In this document: piece after piece, positions 27,296 through 37,075 of the stretch
How the letters are laid out: the number at the start of each line of letters is the position of its first letter
How positions within the stretch are numbered: position 1 is the stretch's first letter
NCBI GenBank assembly: GCA_020161695.1
Contig: JAIUOO010000007.1
Span: 1 to 64,000 of the forward strand
Length of the DNA stretch: 64,000 nucleotides
Direction of reading: 5' to 3'
Origin: Pseudomonadota bacterium
GTDB lineage: Bacteria; Pseudomonadota; Alphaproteobacteria; Rhizobiales; Phreatobacteraceae
Notes under the pieces: model-generated
The model's database searches: none
Told to the model about the DNA's origin: nothing
Seen by the model: the letters and a program-made list of their open reading frames with translations, nothing else
Program-made: the position numbers and the translations under genes

Positions 27296-28332
27296 CACTC
27301 CTCCTCGTCCGAATGCGGGTCGGTCCACGAGCGGATGAGGAGGACCGGCAGCAGCAGGGTGAAGACGATGACCTCCTTCCAGTCGCTGGCGTGGAAGGAG
27401 GCGAAGGCCTCGACGACGCCGACGAGGAGGGCGGCTGCCGCGGTCAGCGGATAGCTGACGAGGCCGCCGATGATGGCGGCGACGAAGCCTTTCAGGCCGA
27501 CGAGAAAGCCGGTGTCGTAGTAGAGCGTCGTCATCGGCACGATCAGCACGCCGGAGACCGCGCCGATGACCGCGGCGAGCGTGAAGGCGATGCGCCCGGA
27601 GAGCGCGAGGCGGATGCCGACGAGCCGCGCGCCGATGCGGTTGATGGCGGTGGCGCGCAGCGCCTTGCCGGTGATGGTGCGGCCGAAGAACAGGTAGAGC
27701 GCGACGATCAGCGCGGCGGTGATGGCGTAGATGCCGAGGTTCTGGCCGGTGACGACGATGGGGCCGACCGGCAGCACGGCCGAGGAGATCGGCGGCGCGC
27801 GCAGGCCCTCGGCGCCGAAGAAGACGAGGCCGATGCCGGTCATGGCGAGATGGACGCCGACGGCGGTGATCAGGAGGACCAGCACCGAGGCATCAGCGAT
27901 GGGCTGGAAGGCGACGCGGTAGAGATAGGGGCCGATGGGCGCGACGATGGCGATGGTCAGCACGAGGTTGACCACCGCGCCGGGCTGGGCGGCGACGACC
28001 GCCTTGGCGAGGAACAGGATGGCGAGCGGCAGGCCGAGCTTGAAGGCGGCCTCGCGCGCAACGAGCCTTGCGGCCAGCTCGCGCCGCCGCGACACCAGCT
28101 CCATGGCGAAGGCGGCGGCCCCGAAGGCGACGACCATATAGGCCGTGCCGGGCAGCTTGCCGGCCTCCAGCAGCGCGAAAGTGAGCCCGCCATAGGCGAC
28201 GAACTCGCCCTGCGGCACGAAGATGACGCGCGTCACCGCGAAGACCAGAACGAGCGCGAGACCCAGCAGCGCATAGATAGCGCCGTTGGTCAGGCCGTCC
28301 TGCAGCAGGAACAGAAGGATCGTGCTATCCAT
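27295..28332 (-). CDS. ABC transporter permease, LivH type (hydroxycinnamate importer)
   Basis: 345 residues. It opens 'MDSTILLFLLQDGLTNGAIY', the usual LivH first helix, and holds the coupling loop 'ITGKALRATAINRIGARLVG'. It is longer than typical LivH (about 290), with an extra hydrophobic stretch near residues 90-130. The ATG at 28332 is preferred; an upstream in-frame start at 28389 adds an arginine-rich tail. It is the first gene of the transporter operon, divergent from marR, with the predicted operator 131 nt upstream of its start. Confidence 0.87.
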   Translation of the reverse strand: MDSTILLFLLQDGLTNGAIYALLGLALVLVFAVTRVIFVPQGEFVAYGGLTFALLEAGKLPGTAYMVVAFGAAAFAMELVSRRRELAARLVAREAAFKLGLPLAILFLAKAVVAAQPGAVVNLVLTIAIVAPIGPYLYRVAFQPIADASVLVLLITAVGVHLAMTGIGLVFFGAEGLRAPPISSAVLPVGPIVVTGQNLGIYAITAALIVALYLFFGRTITGKALRATAINRIGARLVGIRLALSGRIAFTLAAVIGAVSGVLIVPMTTLYYDTGFLVGLKGFVAAIIGGLVSYPLTAAAALLVGVVEAFASFHASDWKEVIVFTLLLPVLLIRSWTDPHSDEEE

Positions 28333-28462
28333 GGATGGCCCCGCCCCGCGCCGCCGGGCTTGCCGGGCGCGCCGCCGCGCAGTCCGCATGGAACGGCCGG
28401 GCCGTCACGGTCATCGTCCTCCCTTTCACGATTCGCCTCTGTCGGGCGCTTCCGCGTGAATT

Positions 28463-28479
28463 AGATATGAACTATAACT
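28463..28479. promoter_or_regulatory. Predicted MarR (CouR-like) operator in the livH-marR divergent region
   Basis: AGATATGAACTATAACT matches the operator at 19198-19214 at 14 of 17 positions, and both are preceded by TT. It lies between the transporter operon (start 28332) and marR (start 28540), so it could control both. An adjacent direct repeat of AACTAT extends it to the right. Confidence 0.68.
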
Positions 28480-28539
28480 ATCTCGCCGGGGAGCACAACT
28501 ATCCCCGCGACGGCAATTCCCGGCGGGAGCGAGCCTGAC

Positions 28540-29013
28540 ATGACGGCGGCAGCGGCGAAAGGCGGCGAGGATGCAGGCGGCCTGTCGGAAGGCGTTCTCG
28601 GCGGCCTCGTCGGCTACCGGCTGCGGCGCGCGCAGCTGAAGGTCTTCGAGGATTTCCTGGCGAGTTTCGCGCCGCTGGGCCTGAAGCCGGCGCAGTTCAG
28701 CGCGCTGGTGCTGATCGAGGCCAATCCCGGCCGCAGCCAGCGCGAGATCGCAGCCGCGCTCGGCATCCAGCGGCCGAACTTCGTCGCCATGATGGACGAG
28801 TTCGAGCGGCGCGGCCTTGCCCGGCGGCACCGCTCGCAGACCGACCGGCGCAGCCACGCGCTGGCGCTGACCGAGGCGGGCGAAGCGCTGCTGCGGCAGG
28901 GGCGGGTCATCGTCGCGGCCCACGAGGCGCGCATCGCGGCGGGCCTGAGCGAGGTCGAGCGGGCCGAGCTGCTGCGACTTCTGATCCGGCTGGGCACGCC
29001 AGCCGCCGATTGA
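28540..29013 (+). CDS. MarR-family regulator, probable CouR/FerR-type hydroxycinnamoyl-CoA sensor
   Basis: 157 residues with the MarR winged helix: '[20 protein letters not shown]' (recognition helix region), '[19 protein letters not shown]' (wing with the usual DxRR). Regulators of this type (CouR in R. palustris) repress hydroxycinnamate genes and are released by the CoA thioester made by the pathway ligase. Two matching inverted repeats at 19198 and 28463 give it plausible targets at both ends of the island. The ligand is inferred. Confidence 0.85.
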   Translation: MTAAAAKGGEDAGGLSEGVLGGLVGYRLRRAQLKVFEDFLASFAPLGLKPAQFSALVLIEANPGRSQREIAAALGIQRPNFVAMMDEFERRGLARRHRSQTDRRSHALALTEAGEALLRQGRVIVAAHEARIAAGLSEVERAELLRLLIRLGTPAAD

Positions 29014-29072
29014 CCCCCGCGGCGCGGGCGCTTAACTCAGGCGCGTCATCCGCCGCCCGAAGACCCTCTCCC

Positions 29073-29591
29073 ATGGCCCTCCGCGAGATCATCGTCATTC
29101 CCGATACCCGCCTGAAGCTCGTCTCCGAGCCGGTGGCCGGCGTCGACGCCGAAGTGCGCCGGCTCGCCGACGACATGCTGGAGACCATGTACGAGGCGCC
29201 GGGCATCGGGCTCGCGGCCATCCAGATCGCCGTGCCGAAGCGGATCGTCACCATCGACCTCGCCCGCAAGGACGAGCCGAAGGCGCCGATCGTGCTGATC
29301 AACCCGGAGATCACCTGGACCTCGGACGAGCTCTCCGTCTACGAGGAAGGCTGCCTGTCCATTCCCGAGTACTACGAGGAAGTGGAGCGGCCGGCGAAAT
29401 GCATGGTCCGCTATCTCGACCTCGAGGGAAAGACCATCGAGCTGATGTGCGAGGGGCTGCTGGCGACCTGCGTGCAGCACGAGCTTGATCATCTCAACGG
29501 CGTGCTGTTCATCGACCATCTGTCGCGGCTGAAGCGCGACCGGGTGATGAAGAAATATTCCAAGGCCGCCAAGCGCGAGGCGACGGCGTGA
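29073..29591 (+). CDS. def: Peptide deformylase
   Basis: 172 residues with the three metal motifs in order: 'GIGLAAIQI', 'EGCLSIP' (Cys ligand) and 'QHELDHLNG' (HExDH). It removes the formyl group from new proteins. The ATG at 29073 gives the normal N-terminus '[11 protein letters not shown]'; an upstream start at 29010 would overlap marR. Its stop overlaps the fmt start, the classic def-fmt pair. Confidence 0.97.
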   Translation: MALREIIVIPDTRLKLVSEPVAGVDAEVRRLADDMLETMYEAPGIGLAAIQIAVPKRIVTIDLARKDEPKAPIVLINPEITWTSDELSVYEEGCLSIPEYYEEVERPAKCMVRYLDLEGKTIELMCEGLLATCVQHELDHLNGVLFIDHLSRLKRDRVMKKYSKAAKREATA

Positions 29592-30520
29592 GCCTCAACG
29601 TCGTCTTCATGGGAACGCCGGATTTCGCGGTCCCGACGCTCTCCGAGATCATCGGCCAGGGCCATGACGTGGTCGCGGTCTATACCCGTGCGCCGAAGCC
29701 GGCGGGTCGCGGCATGGACGAGCAGAAGACGCCCGTGCACAGGCTGGCCGACCGTTTCGGCATCCCGGTCTTCACGCCCAGGACGCTGCGGGACGCGGCG
29801 GCGCAGGCCGATTTCGCCTCGCTCAATGCCGACGTCGCCGTGGTCGTCGCCTACGGCCTGATCCTGCCCCCGCCGGTGCTGGAGGCCCCCGCCCTCGGCT
29901 GCCTGAACCTCCACGGCTCGCTGCTGCCGCGCTGGCGCGGCGCGGCGCCGATCCAGCGCGCGATCATGGCGGGCGACGCCGAGACCGGCGTCATGGTCAT
30001 GAAGATGGACGAGGGGCTCGATACCGGGCCGGTGGGCATGGTCGAGAAGATCGCGATCACGCCCGACATGACCGCGCAGGACCTGCACGACCGGATGAGC
30101 GTGCTGGGCGCCGACCTGATGGTGCGGGCGCTTGCAGCGCTCGACCGGGGCTCGCTCGCCTTCTCGGACCAGGCGGGCGACGGCGTGACCTATGCCGCCA
30201 AGATCGACAAGACCGAGGCGCGCATCGACTGGCAGAAGCCGGCGGCCGAGGTGCACAACAGGATCAGGGGGCTGTCGCCCTTTCCCGGCGCGTGGTTCGA
30301 GGCCGACCTCGGCAAGGGCAAGGAGCGCGTCAAGGTGCTGCGTTCGTCGCTCGCCACGGGCAGCGGCGCACCTGGCACGGTGCTGGACGACGCGCTCGCC
30401 ATCGCCTGCGGGGATGGCGCGGTGCGGCTCGTGGAAGTGCAGCGCGCGGGATCGAAGGCGATGAAGGCGGCCGATTTTCTCCGCGGCGCGCAGATCGGCC
30501 CCGGCACGGTCCTCGGTTAG
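29588..30520 (+). CDS. fmt: Methionyl-tRNA formyltransferase
   Basis: 310 residues. It has '[14 protein letters not shown]' at the N-terminus and the formyl-folate site '[20 protein letters not shown]', with the C-terminal tRNA-binding domain from about residue 205. The start is GTG, overlapping the def stop (GTGA, 29588-29591). It formylates initiator Met-tRNA. Confidence 0.97.
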   Translation: MSLNVVFMGTPDFAVPTLSEIIGQGHDVVAVYTRAPKPAGRGMDEQKTPVHRLADRFGIPVFTPRTLRDAAAQADFASLNADVAVVVAYGLILPPPVLEAPALGCLNLHGSLLPRWRGAAPIQRAIMAGDAETGVMVMKMDEGLDTGPVGMVEKIAITPDMTAQDLHDRMSVLGADLMVRALAALDRGSLAFSDQAGDGVTYAAKIDKTEARIDWQKPAAEVHNRIRGLSPFPGAWFEADLGKGKERVKVLRSSLATGSGAPGTVLDDALAIACGDGAVRLVEVQRAGSKAMKAADFLRGAQIGPGTVLG

Positions 30521-30535
30521 TCGGAGAACGCTCCG

Positions 30536-31321
30536 ATGCCGCGCTACAAGCTGACCATCGAATATGACGGCGAGCCCTATATCGGCTGGCAGATGCAAGG
30601 GGCGAGCTTCGGCAAGTCGGTGCAGGGCGAGCTTGCCCGCGCCATTGCGGAATTCTCCGGCGAGGCGGTGACGGTGGCCGGCGCGGGACGCACCGATGCA
30701 GGGGTCCATGCGACGGGGCAGGTCGCCCATGTCGACCTCTCGCGCGACTGGCCGAACCGGGTGGTGCGCGACGCCACCAACCGCTATCTCAAGGACGACG
30801 CCATCGCGGTGGTCGCCGCCGAGAAGATGCCGGACGCGTTCGATGCGCGCTTCTCGGCTGTCAGGCGGCACTATCTCTACAGGATCATCGACCGCCGGCC
30901 GCCGCTGACCCTCGACCGCCGGCGCGCGTGGTGGTCGCCGAAGCCGCTCGACGTCGCGCGCATGCAGGAGGCGGCGAGCGTGCTGGTCGGCCGGCACGAT
31001 TTCACGACGTTCCGCTCGACGGAGTGCCAGGCGAAGTCGCCGGTGAAGAACCTCGACCGTTTCGACGTCGCCCGCACGGAGACCGGCATCGAATGCCGGC
31101 TCGACGCGCGCTCGTTCCTGCACAATCAGGTGCGCTCCATGGTCGGGACGATCAAGCTCGCCGGCGAGGGCCTCTGGACCGCTGCCGATGTCGCCGAGGC
31201 GCTGGAGGCGCGCGACCGCAAGGCCTGCGGCACGGTGGGGCCACCGCATGCGCTCTACCTGACGCAGGTCGATTATCCTGCGACGTGGGCGCCGCTGCCG
31301 GACGCGGTGGAAGGAAAGTAG
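30536..31321 (+). CDS. truA: tRNA pseudouridine(38-40) synthase
   Basis: 261 residues with the catalytic motif '[16 protein letters not shown]' (Asp nucleophile) and '[20 protein letters not shown]'. It modifies the anticodon stem-loop of tRNAs. It is 15 nt downstream of fmt and probably in the same operon. Confidence 0.96.
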   Translation: MPRYKLTIEYDGEPYIGWQMQGASFGKSVQGELARAIAEFSGEAVTVAGAGRTDAGVHATGQVAHVDLSRDWPNRVVRDATNRYLKDDAIAVVAAEKMPDAFDARFSAVRRHYLYRIIDRRPPLTLDRRRAWWSPKPLDVARMQEAASVLVGRHDFTTFRSTECQAKSPVKNLDRFDVARTETGIECRLDARSFLHNQVRSMVGTIKLAGEGLWTAADVAEALEARDRKACGTVGPPHALYLTQVDYPATWAPLPDAVEGK

Positions 31322-31334
31322 GGGCGGTCATCTA

Positions 31335-31490
31335 ACCTTCTCCCATGGGGAGAAGGTAGCGCCATCAGGCGCCGGATGAGGGGTTCGAACCCTTCCATTC
31401 AACCCGAATGAGCCGTGACCAATTCGATGAGGGCGCTCCCCTCGCCCGCCTGCTCCGCAGGCACCCTCTCCCCATGGGAGGGGGCTACGG
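31335..31490. repeat. Intergenic inverted repeats (rhizobial-type) between truA and dapE
   Basis: A hairpin ACCTTCTCCC-ATGG-GGAGAAGGT sits at about 31336-31357. A related stretch at about 31430-31486 holds a stem CCTGC-TCC-GCAGG and CCCTCTCCCCATGGGAGGGG. Sequences of this type occur in many copies in Hyphomicrobiales genomes and lie here between convergent genes, where they could aid termination. Confidence 0.6.
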
Positions 31491-31501
31491 GTTTGCGCGC
31501 G

Positions 31502-32662
31502 CTACCCGCCGAAATACCGCTCGATGATCCGGCGATAGATGGCGGTCAGCGCCACGAGGTCGGCCACCGGCACGCGCTCGTCCACGGCGTGCATGGTCTG
31601 GCCGACGAGGCCGAACTCGATGACCGGGCAATAGTCCTTGATGAAGCGCGCATCCGACGTGCCGCCGGAGGTCGAGAGCTCGGGCCGCCGGCCGGTGACG
31701 TCGGCGATGGTGGCCGCGACCATGTCGACGAAGGAGCCCGGCCTGGTGATGAAGCTCTGCGAATTGCCACGGGCATAGGTGACGGATGGAACGATGCCGG
31801 GCTTCGCGCAGGCCGCAACCACGCTCTCGATCCAGCTCTTCAGTTCATCCAGCGTATGCTCGTCGTTGAAGCGGATGTTGAACCGCCCCACCGCCTTCTG
31901 CGGGATGACGTTGGTCGCGGCATTGCCGACATCGACCGAGGTGATCTCGAGATTGGACGGCTGGAAGTGGGCGTTGCCGGCGTCGAGCGGCTTCGCCGTC
32001 AGCCGGCCGAGGATATCGACGAGGACGGGGATGGGGTTGGCCGCACGATCGGGATAGGCGACGTGACCCTGCCTGCCCTCGACGGTGACGATGGCCGAGA
32101 GCGAGCCGCGCCGGCCGATCTTGATCATGTCGCCGAGAGCCTGCGGGTTGCTCGGCTCGCCGACGATGCAATGGTCGAAGCGCTCGCCGCGCCCATGCGC
32201 CCATTCCAGGAGCTTGACCGTGCCGTTGACCGAGGGACCTTCCTCGTCGCCGGTGATCAGGAAGCCGATGGAACCCCTGGGCGTGCCGCCGTTCGCGGCG
32301 AGATGGTCGAGGGCGGCGGCAAGGAAACAGGCGATGCCGCCTTTCATGTCCACCGTGCCGCGGCCGTAGAGCTGGCCATCCGCGATCTCGCCCGCGAAGG
32401 GGCCGTGGCTCCATTGCTGGTGATCACCGGGCGGCACGACGTCGGTGTGGCCGGCGAACAGGAGATAGGGCGCGCCCGTGCCGATGCGGGCGTAGAGGTT
32501 CTCGACGTCCGGCGTGCCGGGCTCGGAGAAGGTCACCCGCTCGACGGCGAAACCCGCCGGCCGCAGAACGGCCTCGAGGGCGGCGAGAGCGCCGCCCTCC
32601 TCAGGCGTGACCGAAGGGCACTGGACGAGGGCGCGCGTCAGCGCGACCGGATCTGCACTCAT
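31502..32662 (-). CDS. dapE: Succinyl-diaminopimelate desuccinylase
   Basis: 386 residues of the M20 metallohydrolase family with '[18 protein letters not shown]' (metal His), '[16 protein letters not shown]' (bridging Asp), '[14 protein letters not shown]' (catalytic Glu pair) and '[20 protein letters not shown]' near the end. It releases succinate from N-succinyl-diaminopimelate in lysine and cell-wall synthesis. The ATG at 32662 overlaps the stop of the DUF805 gene by 4 nt; a longer frame reaching 32914 is a shadow. The operon runs dapD-DUF805-DUF805-dapE. Confidence 0.96.
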   Translation of the reverse strand: MSADPVALTRALVQCPSVTPEEGGALAALEAVLRPAGFAVERVTFSEPGTPDVENLYARIGTGAPYLLFAGHTDVVPPGDHQQWSHGPFAGEIADGQLYGRGTVDMKGGIACFLAAALDHLAANGGTPRGSIGFLITGDEEGPSVNGTVKLLEWAHGRGERFDHCIVGEPSNPQALGDMIKIGRRGSLSAIVTVEGRQGHVAYPDRAANPIPVLVDILGRLTAKPLDAGNAHFQPSNLEITSVDVGNAATNVIPQKAVGRFNIRFNDEHTLDELKSWIESVVAACAKPGIVPSVTYARGNSQSFITRPGSFVDMVAATIADVTGRRPELSTSGGTSDARFIKDYCPVIEFGLVGQTMHAVDERVPVADLVALTAIYRRIIERYFGG

Positions 32663-33099
32663 GCCTGAACCGTCTCGAGGGGGTCGGGGCCGTAGGCGTT
32701 CGGGCCCTTGGTGCCTTCCAGCGCGCCAAGATCGATCAAGAGCCAGATGGCGGCGGCGCCGATGATCAGGCCGAACAGGCCGGCGATGAAATAGCCGAGG
32801 AAGCCGAACACGCCGATCAGCGTCAGAACCTGAAAGCCGATCGACGCGATGAAGAAGCCCTGCACGTAGACCTGGGGATGGCCGCGATCGTTGGAGCGCT
32901 TGATCGACACGCAATAGGCCGGCACCGCGAGGGCGAGGCTGACGAGCGTGGCGAGGATCAGGCTGATCGAGCCGATGATCAGGCCGTTGATCATGCCGGC
33001 CACGAACAGCGCGGCGAAACCGATCCAGAAGGTCTGACGGCCGATGCGGCCGTCAACGGTGAGCAGGAGCTTCTGGAAGTCGATACCGAGGAATTGCAT
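32659..33099 (-). CDS. DUF805 membrane protein, copy 1 (next to dapE)
   Basis: 146 residues with the DUF805 pattern: '[13 protein letters not shown]' before the first helix, a conserved '[14 protein letters not shown]' loop, about four membrane helices and a C-terminal '[10 protein letters not shown]' tail. The function of DUF805 is unknown. Its stop is fused by ATGA to the dapE start. The second copy lies immediately upstream. Confidence 0.85.
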   Translation of the reverse strand: MQFLGIDFQKLLLTVDGRIGRQTFWIGFAALFVAGMINGLIIGSISLILATLVSLALAVPAYCVSIKRSNDRGHPQVYVQGFFIASIGFQVLTLIGVFGFLGYFIAGLFGLIIGAAAIWLLIDLGALEGTKGPNAYGPDPLETVQA

Positions 33100-33182
33100 T
33101 GCCGTCTCCGATCGTCAGTCGCCGCGCCGGACAGTGGCGGGCATCGGATCCCCTCGTCAACGCCGAAGGTTTCAGCGGCGTG

Positions 33183-33650
33183 TCACTGAAGGGGGTCCGG
33201 CCCGTAACGATTGGAACCCTCCTCGCCGCGCATCAGGCCGAGATCGATGACCAGAGCGATCAGCGCCGCGAGCACCCACAGGCCGAGGATGAACAGAACC
33301 GGCCCCATCGGCCCCTGGGAATCCATGTAGCCGAGCACCTGCAGGAAGCTGACGAGGAAGGCCGGCAGGAAGAAGAACAGGAGATAGAGGTCGGAATGGC
33401 CGCGGTCATGCGCGCGTTTGATCGACAGCGCCAGCGAGGGATAGAGGAAGGCAAGCCCCACCACGGCGGCGGCGGGGTGGCCGCCGAAATCCATGGCCAG
33501 GCGGTCGCCGATATAGGCGAAGACGTTGAGCACCACCGCCCCCGCCCAGAACGGCAGGCGGGGAATGCGGCCCTCGAAGGACAGGAACAGATAGGACCAG
33601 GCGCCGGGCTCCAGCCAGATCTGCCGGTCGGTCCAGTCGATCCGCGCCAT
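33183..33650 (-). CDS. DUF805 membrane protein, copy 2 (next to dapD)
   Basis: 155 residues, same family: 'EGRIPRLPFWAGA', 'SIKRAHDRGHSDLYLLFFFL' and the closing 'GSNRYGPDPL'. It has a 22-residue longer N-terminal segment than copy 1. It starts 27 nt downstream of dapD. The two copies share only the family motifs, so the duplication is old. Confidence 0.85.
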   Translation of the reverse strand: MARIDWTDRQIWLEPGAWSYLFLSFEGRIPRLPFWAGAVVLNVFAYIGDRLAMDFGGHPAAAVVGLAFLYPSLALSIKRAHDRGHSDLYLLFFFLPAFLVSFLQVLGYMDSQGPMGPVLFILGLWVLAALIALVIDLGLMRGEEGSNRYGPDPLQ

Positions 33651-33677
33651 GGCCGGCCGCCCTTGCTCGCGCCGCGC

Positions 33678-34520
33678 TCAGTCGCGCAACAGCTCGTTGA
33701 TGCCGGTCTTGGAGCGGGTCTGGGCGTCGACGCGCTTGACGATGACGGCGCAATAGGTCGACGGGCCGGGCGTGCCGTCCGGCAGCGGCTTGCCGGGCAG
33801 GTTGCCGGAGACGACCACCGAATAGGGCGGCACGCGGCCGACAAAGACCTCGCCGGTCGCGCGGTCGACGATCTTGGTCGAGGACGAGATGAACACGCCC
33901 ATGGCGATGACCGAGCCCTCGCCGACCACGACGCCCTCGACCACTTCGGAGCGGGCGCCGACGAAGCAGTTGTCCTCGATGATGGTCGGGTTGGCCTGCA
34001 GCGGCTCCAGCACGCCGCCGATGCCGACACCGCCGGAGAGGTGGACGTTCTTGCCGATCTGGGCGCAGGAGCCGACGGTCGCCCAGGTGTCGACCATGGT
34101 GCCCTCGTCGACATAGGCGCCGAGATTCACGAAGGACGGCATCAGCACGACGTTCTTCGCGATGAAGGCGGAGCGGCGGACGACGCAGTTCGGCACGGCG
34201 CGGAAGCCGGCCTTGCCGAATTCGGCGGCGCCCCAGCCGTCGAACTTGGACGGCACCTTGTCCCACCAGGTCGAGCCGCCGGGGCCGCCGGAAATCGGGG
34301 TCATGTCGTTGAGGCGGAACGACAGCAGCACCGCCTTCTTCAGCCACTGGTTGACCACCCATTCGCCGCCAGACTTCTGGGCGACCCGCGCCTCACCCGT
34401 ATCGAGCAGGTTTAGCGCGGTTTCCACGGCGTCGCGGATCTCGCCCTTCGTCGAAGCGTCCACCGACGCGCGGTTCTCGAAGGCGGCCTCGATGACGGAC
34501 TGGAGCTGGGCTTGCGACAT
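33678..34520 (-). CDS. dapD: 2,3,4,5-tetrahydropyridine-2,6-dicarboxylate N-succinyltransferase
   Basis: 280 residues with a left-handed beta-helix of hexapeptide repeats ('[20 protein letters not shown]', '[20 protein letters not shown]') after an N-terminal helical domain, as in DapD. It succinylates tetrahydrodipicolinate with succinyl-CoA in lysine/diaminopimelate synthesis. First gene of the dap operon, divergent from the CNNM gene across 196 bp. Confidence 0.96.
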   Translation of the reverse strand: MSQAQLQSVIEAAFENRASVDASTKGEIRDAVETALNLLDTGEARVAQKSGGEWVVNQWLKKAVLLSFRLNDMTPISGGPGGSTWWDKVPSKFDGWGAAEFGKAGFRAVPNCVVRRSAFIAKNVVLMPSFVNLGAYVDEGTMVDTWATVGSCAQIGKNVHLSGGVGIGGVLEPLQANPTIIEDNCFVGARSEVVEGVVVGEGSVIAMGVFISSSTKIVDRATGEVFVGRVPPYSVVVSGNLPGKPLPDGTPGPSTYCAVIVKRVDAQTRSKTGINELLRD

Positions 34521-34716
34521 GGGAGGGTTCCGCGCTGGATGTCTGGCTCGATTGCGAGCGTCCGGGCCTTGTCTCCGGGCGTCCAGCCCCTGTCAAGCGA
34601 AGCGGCACGGAACCGGGCGGGGCATTGATGCGCGCTCAGCCGCATAGCCAGAGGCACCCCTCATCCTATATGCAGCAGCCGGAAGCGGGCCGATATCGAT
34701 TGCGGCGACCGCAACG

Positions 34717-36006
34717 TTGCGAGCCTTCGTGCTAGTCGAAATTGCGATCATCCTGATCCTGACCGTGGTCAACGGCGTTCTCGCCATGTCCGAACTCGCG
34801 GTCGTCTCGTCCCGGCCAGCACGTCTGAAAATTCTCGCGGATCAGGGCAGCACCGGCGCGGAAGTGGCGATCCGCCTCGCCGAGCATCCCGGCCGCTTCC
34901 TCTCCACCGTGCAGATCGGCATCACGCTCGTCGGCGTGCTCTCCGGCGCCTTCTCGGGCGCGACGCTCGGCGTGCGCCTGTCGGCCTGGATGCAGGATGT
35001 CGGCCTGTCGCAGAACGTCGCGGAATGGCTCGGCGTCGGCGTCGTCGTCGTGCTGATCACCTATCTGTCGCTGATCGTCGGCGAACTGGTGCCGAAGCAG
35101 ATCGCCCTGCGCGACCCCGAGCGCGTCGCCGCCAGGGTCGCACCGGCCATGAACGTGCTCTCCCGGCTCGGCGCGCCGCTGGTCTGGCTGCTGGACAATT
35201 CCGGCCGGCTGATCCTGATGCTGCTCGGACAGCGCGGCAGCGGCAGCGATGGGGTGACCGAGGAAGAGGTCAAGACGATCATCGCCGAAGCGGAGACGGC
35301 CGGCGTCATCGAGCGCGACGAGGGCGAGATGATCGCCGGCGTCATGCGTCTCGCCGACCGCACCGCCAATGCCCTGATGACGCCGCGCCGCGAGGTTGAG
35401 GTGGTCAATCTGGCCGAACCGCTGGAAACCATCCGCCAGCGCGTGCGCGCCTCGCGCCGCTCGCGCCTGCCGGTGCAGGACGGCGACGCCGATTCGATCA
35501 TCGGCGTGGTGCTGGCCAAGGATGTGCTGGAGGCCTTTGCCGCCCGCGCCCGGCCGGACCTTGCCAGCCTCGTTCAGGAAGCGCCCATCGTGCTCGACCG
35601 CACCCATGCGCTGGATGTGCTGCGCGCCATTCGCGCCAGCCACGTCCACATGACGCTGGTCTTCGACGAGTACGGCCATTTCGAGGGCATCGTCACCGCC
35701 AACGACGTGCTGGAGGCGATCATCGGCGCGCTGCCCGAAGCGGCCGACGAGGAACTGCCGATCGTCACCCGCGACGACGGCTCGCTGATCATCTCGGGCT
35801 GGATGGCTGCGGACGAATTCGCGGCGCAGCTCGGCATCCAGATCGACCGCGACGCCGATTTCCAGACAGTGGCCGGCTTTGTCCTTGCCGAGATGCAGCG
35901 CCTGCCGCAGGTGGGCGAGAGCTTCGAGAAGGCCGGCTGGCGCTTTGAGGTGCTGGACCTCGACGGCCGACGCATCGACAAGATCCTCGCGAGCCGGCTC
36001 TCCTGA
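34717..36006 (+). CDS. CNNM/CorC-type membrane protein with CBS domains (hemolysin family)
   Basis: 429 residues: an N-terminal DUF21/CNNM transmembrane domain (about 1-190; 'NGVLAMSELAVVSSRPARLK', 'YLSLIVGELVPKQIALRDPE'), two CBS domains (about 215-335; 'MTPRREVEVVNLAEPL', 'VFDEYGHFEGIVTANDVLEA') and a C-terminal CorC/HlyC domain ('DADFQTVAGFVLAEMQRLPQ'). Homologues are linked to Mg2+/Co2+ export; the 'hemolysin' name is historical. The start is uncertain: TTG at 34717 or GTG at 34729; no ATG precedes the first helix. Confidence 0.88.
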   Translation: MRAFVLVEIAIILILTVVNGVLAMSELAVVSSRPARLKILADQGSTGAEVAIRLAEHPGRFLSTVQIGITLVGVLSGAFSGATLGVRLSAWMQDVGLSQNVAEWLGVGVVVVLITYLSLIVGELVPKQIALRDPERVAARVAPAMNVLSRLGAPLVWLLDNSGRLILMLLGQRGSGSDGVTEEEVKTIIAEAETAGVIERDEGEMIAGVMRLADRTANALMTPRREVEVVNLAEPLETIRQRVRASRRSRLPVQDGDADSIIGVVLAKDVLEAFAARARPDLASLVQEAPIVLDRTHALDVLRAIRASHVHMTLVFDEYGHFEGIVTANDVLEAIIGALPEAADEELPIVTRDDGSLIISGWMAADEFAAQLGIQIDRDADFQTVAGFVLAEMQRLPQVGESFEKAGWRFEVLDLDGRRIDKILASRLS

Positions 36007-36133
36007 CCGCAAGCCCGGTTTGCGCCTTTGCAAGAATCGGATTGCCCGACTCGCGCCGCGACCCATCGCGGCGCATGTTCATCGGCGAGGGCGGACACTG
36101 GTCCGCCGATCCCCCGCGCCGAGGAGGCTTGCC

Positions 36134-36703
36134 ATGTCCGTCGCTGAAACTGCCGTCTCTGAAAAGTCCGCCGAGAAGAACGCCCGCGCCATCGTCTCCG
36201 CCGAGACGCCCCGCGACCCGATCACGACCGGCGTCCGGATCGGTCACGTCCATCTCAAGGTCGCCGATCTCGACCGCGCGCTCGGCTTCTACCGCGACGT
36301 GCTCGGCTTCGAGGTGACCCAGCGCTACGGCGACCAGGCGGTGTTTCTCTCGGCCGGCGGCTACCACCACCACATCGGGCTCAACACCTGGGAGAGCAAG
36401 GGCGGCCGCCCGCCGGCGCCCGGCACGACCGGCCTTTATCACACCGCCATCCTCTATCCCGACCGGGCCGCGCTCGCCGATGCGCTGCGCCGGCTGGTGG
36501 AGGCCGGCATCCGGCTCGACGGCGCGAGCGACCACGGCGTCTCCGAGGCGCTCTACCTCACCGACCCCGATGGCAACGGCGTCGAGCTCTACTGGGACCG
36601 CCAACCGGCCGACTGGCCGAAGAATGCCGATGGCACGCTCGCCATGGTGACGCGCCGCCTCGACCTTCAGGCGCTGCTGGCGGAGGCCCCGCAGAAGGGG
36701 TGA
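36134..36703 (+). CDS. VOC-family extradiol dioxygenase-like protein (catechol 2,3-dioxygenase / CatE type)
   Basis: 189 residues. A VOC metal triad can be read: His in 'IGHVHLKVADLDRALGFYRD', His in 'GLYHTAILYP' and Glu in 'DPDGNGVELYWDR'. This places it with CatE-type dioxygenases, which cleave catechols, although glyoxalase-like roles are also possible. The ATG at 36134 has GAGGAGG upstream. It has no catabolic genes next to it, so the substrate is unknown. Confidence 0.8.
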   Translation: MSVAETAVSEKSAEKNARAIVSAETPRDPITTGVRIGHVHLKVADLDRALGFYRDVLGFEVTQRYGDQAVFLSAGGYHHHIGLNTWESKGGRPPAPGTTGLYHTAILYPDRAALADALRRLVEAGIRLDGASDHGVSEALYLTDPDGNGVELYWDRQPADWPKNADGTLAMVTRRLDLQALLAEAPQKG

Positions 36704-36850
36704 TGACGCAACAGGGCGCGCGGTTCGCGCGTCCCTGTTTCAGGATTGCTCCGCATTGGCCCGCCAACGGGGCGGGACTAGCCTTCCGCGCTTCCAGGCA
36801 CCGGCTCCGGCCATGCACCGGGCCGGTGTCGCGTCTTTGCGGAGGACACG

Positions 36851-37063
36851 ATGTCACGCAAATTCATCGACTGCCGCGAAATGCCCGGCGAGATGGCCTG
36901 CACGATCGCGATCAGCGCCGACAGCGACAAGGAACTGCTGGAGGCCGCCGTCCAGCATGCGGTGACCGTCCACAAATACCAGGACACGCCGGACCTCAGG
37001 AAGGCGATCATGGGCGCGATGCATGTCGGCACGCCGCCGGTGGAGCGTCCGCGCGCCGCCTGA
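36851..37063 (+). CDS. DUF1059 small protein
   Basis: 70 residues. It matches DUF1059 in length and pattern: 'FIDCREMPGEMACTIAISAD' followed by 'AVQHAVTVHKYQDTPDLRKA'. A GGAGG lies 5 nt before the ATG. Function unknown. It is convergent with the oxidoreductase gene, 13 nt away. Confidence 0.78.
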   Translation: MSRKFIDCREMPGEMACTIAISADSDKELLEAAVQHAVTVHKYQDTPDLRKAIMGAMHVGTPPVERPRAA

Positions 37064-37075
37064 CGCGCAGCGTCG

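Noticed and set aside
31376..31396. AGGGGTTCGAACCCTT resembles a tRNA T-arm
   Set aside because: No acceptor, D or anticodon arms around it; it lies in a palindromic intergenic repeat.
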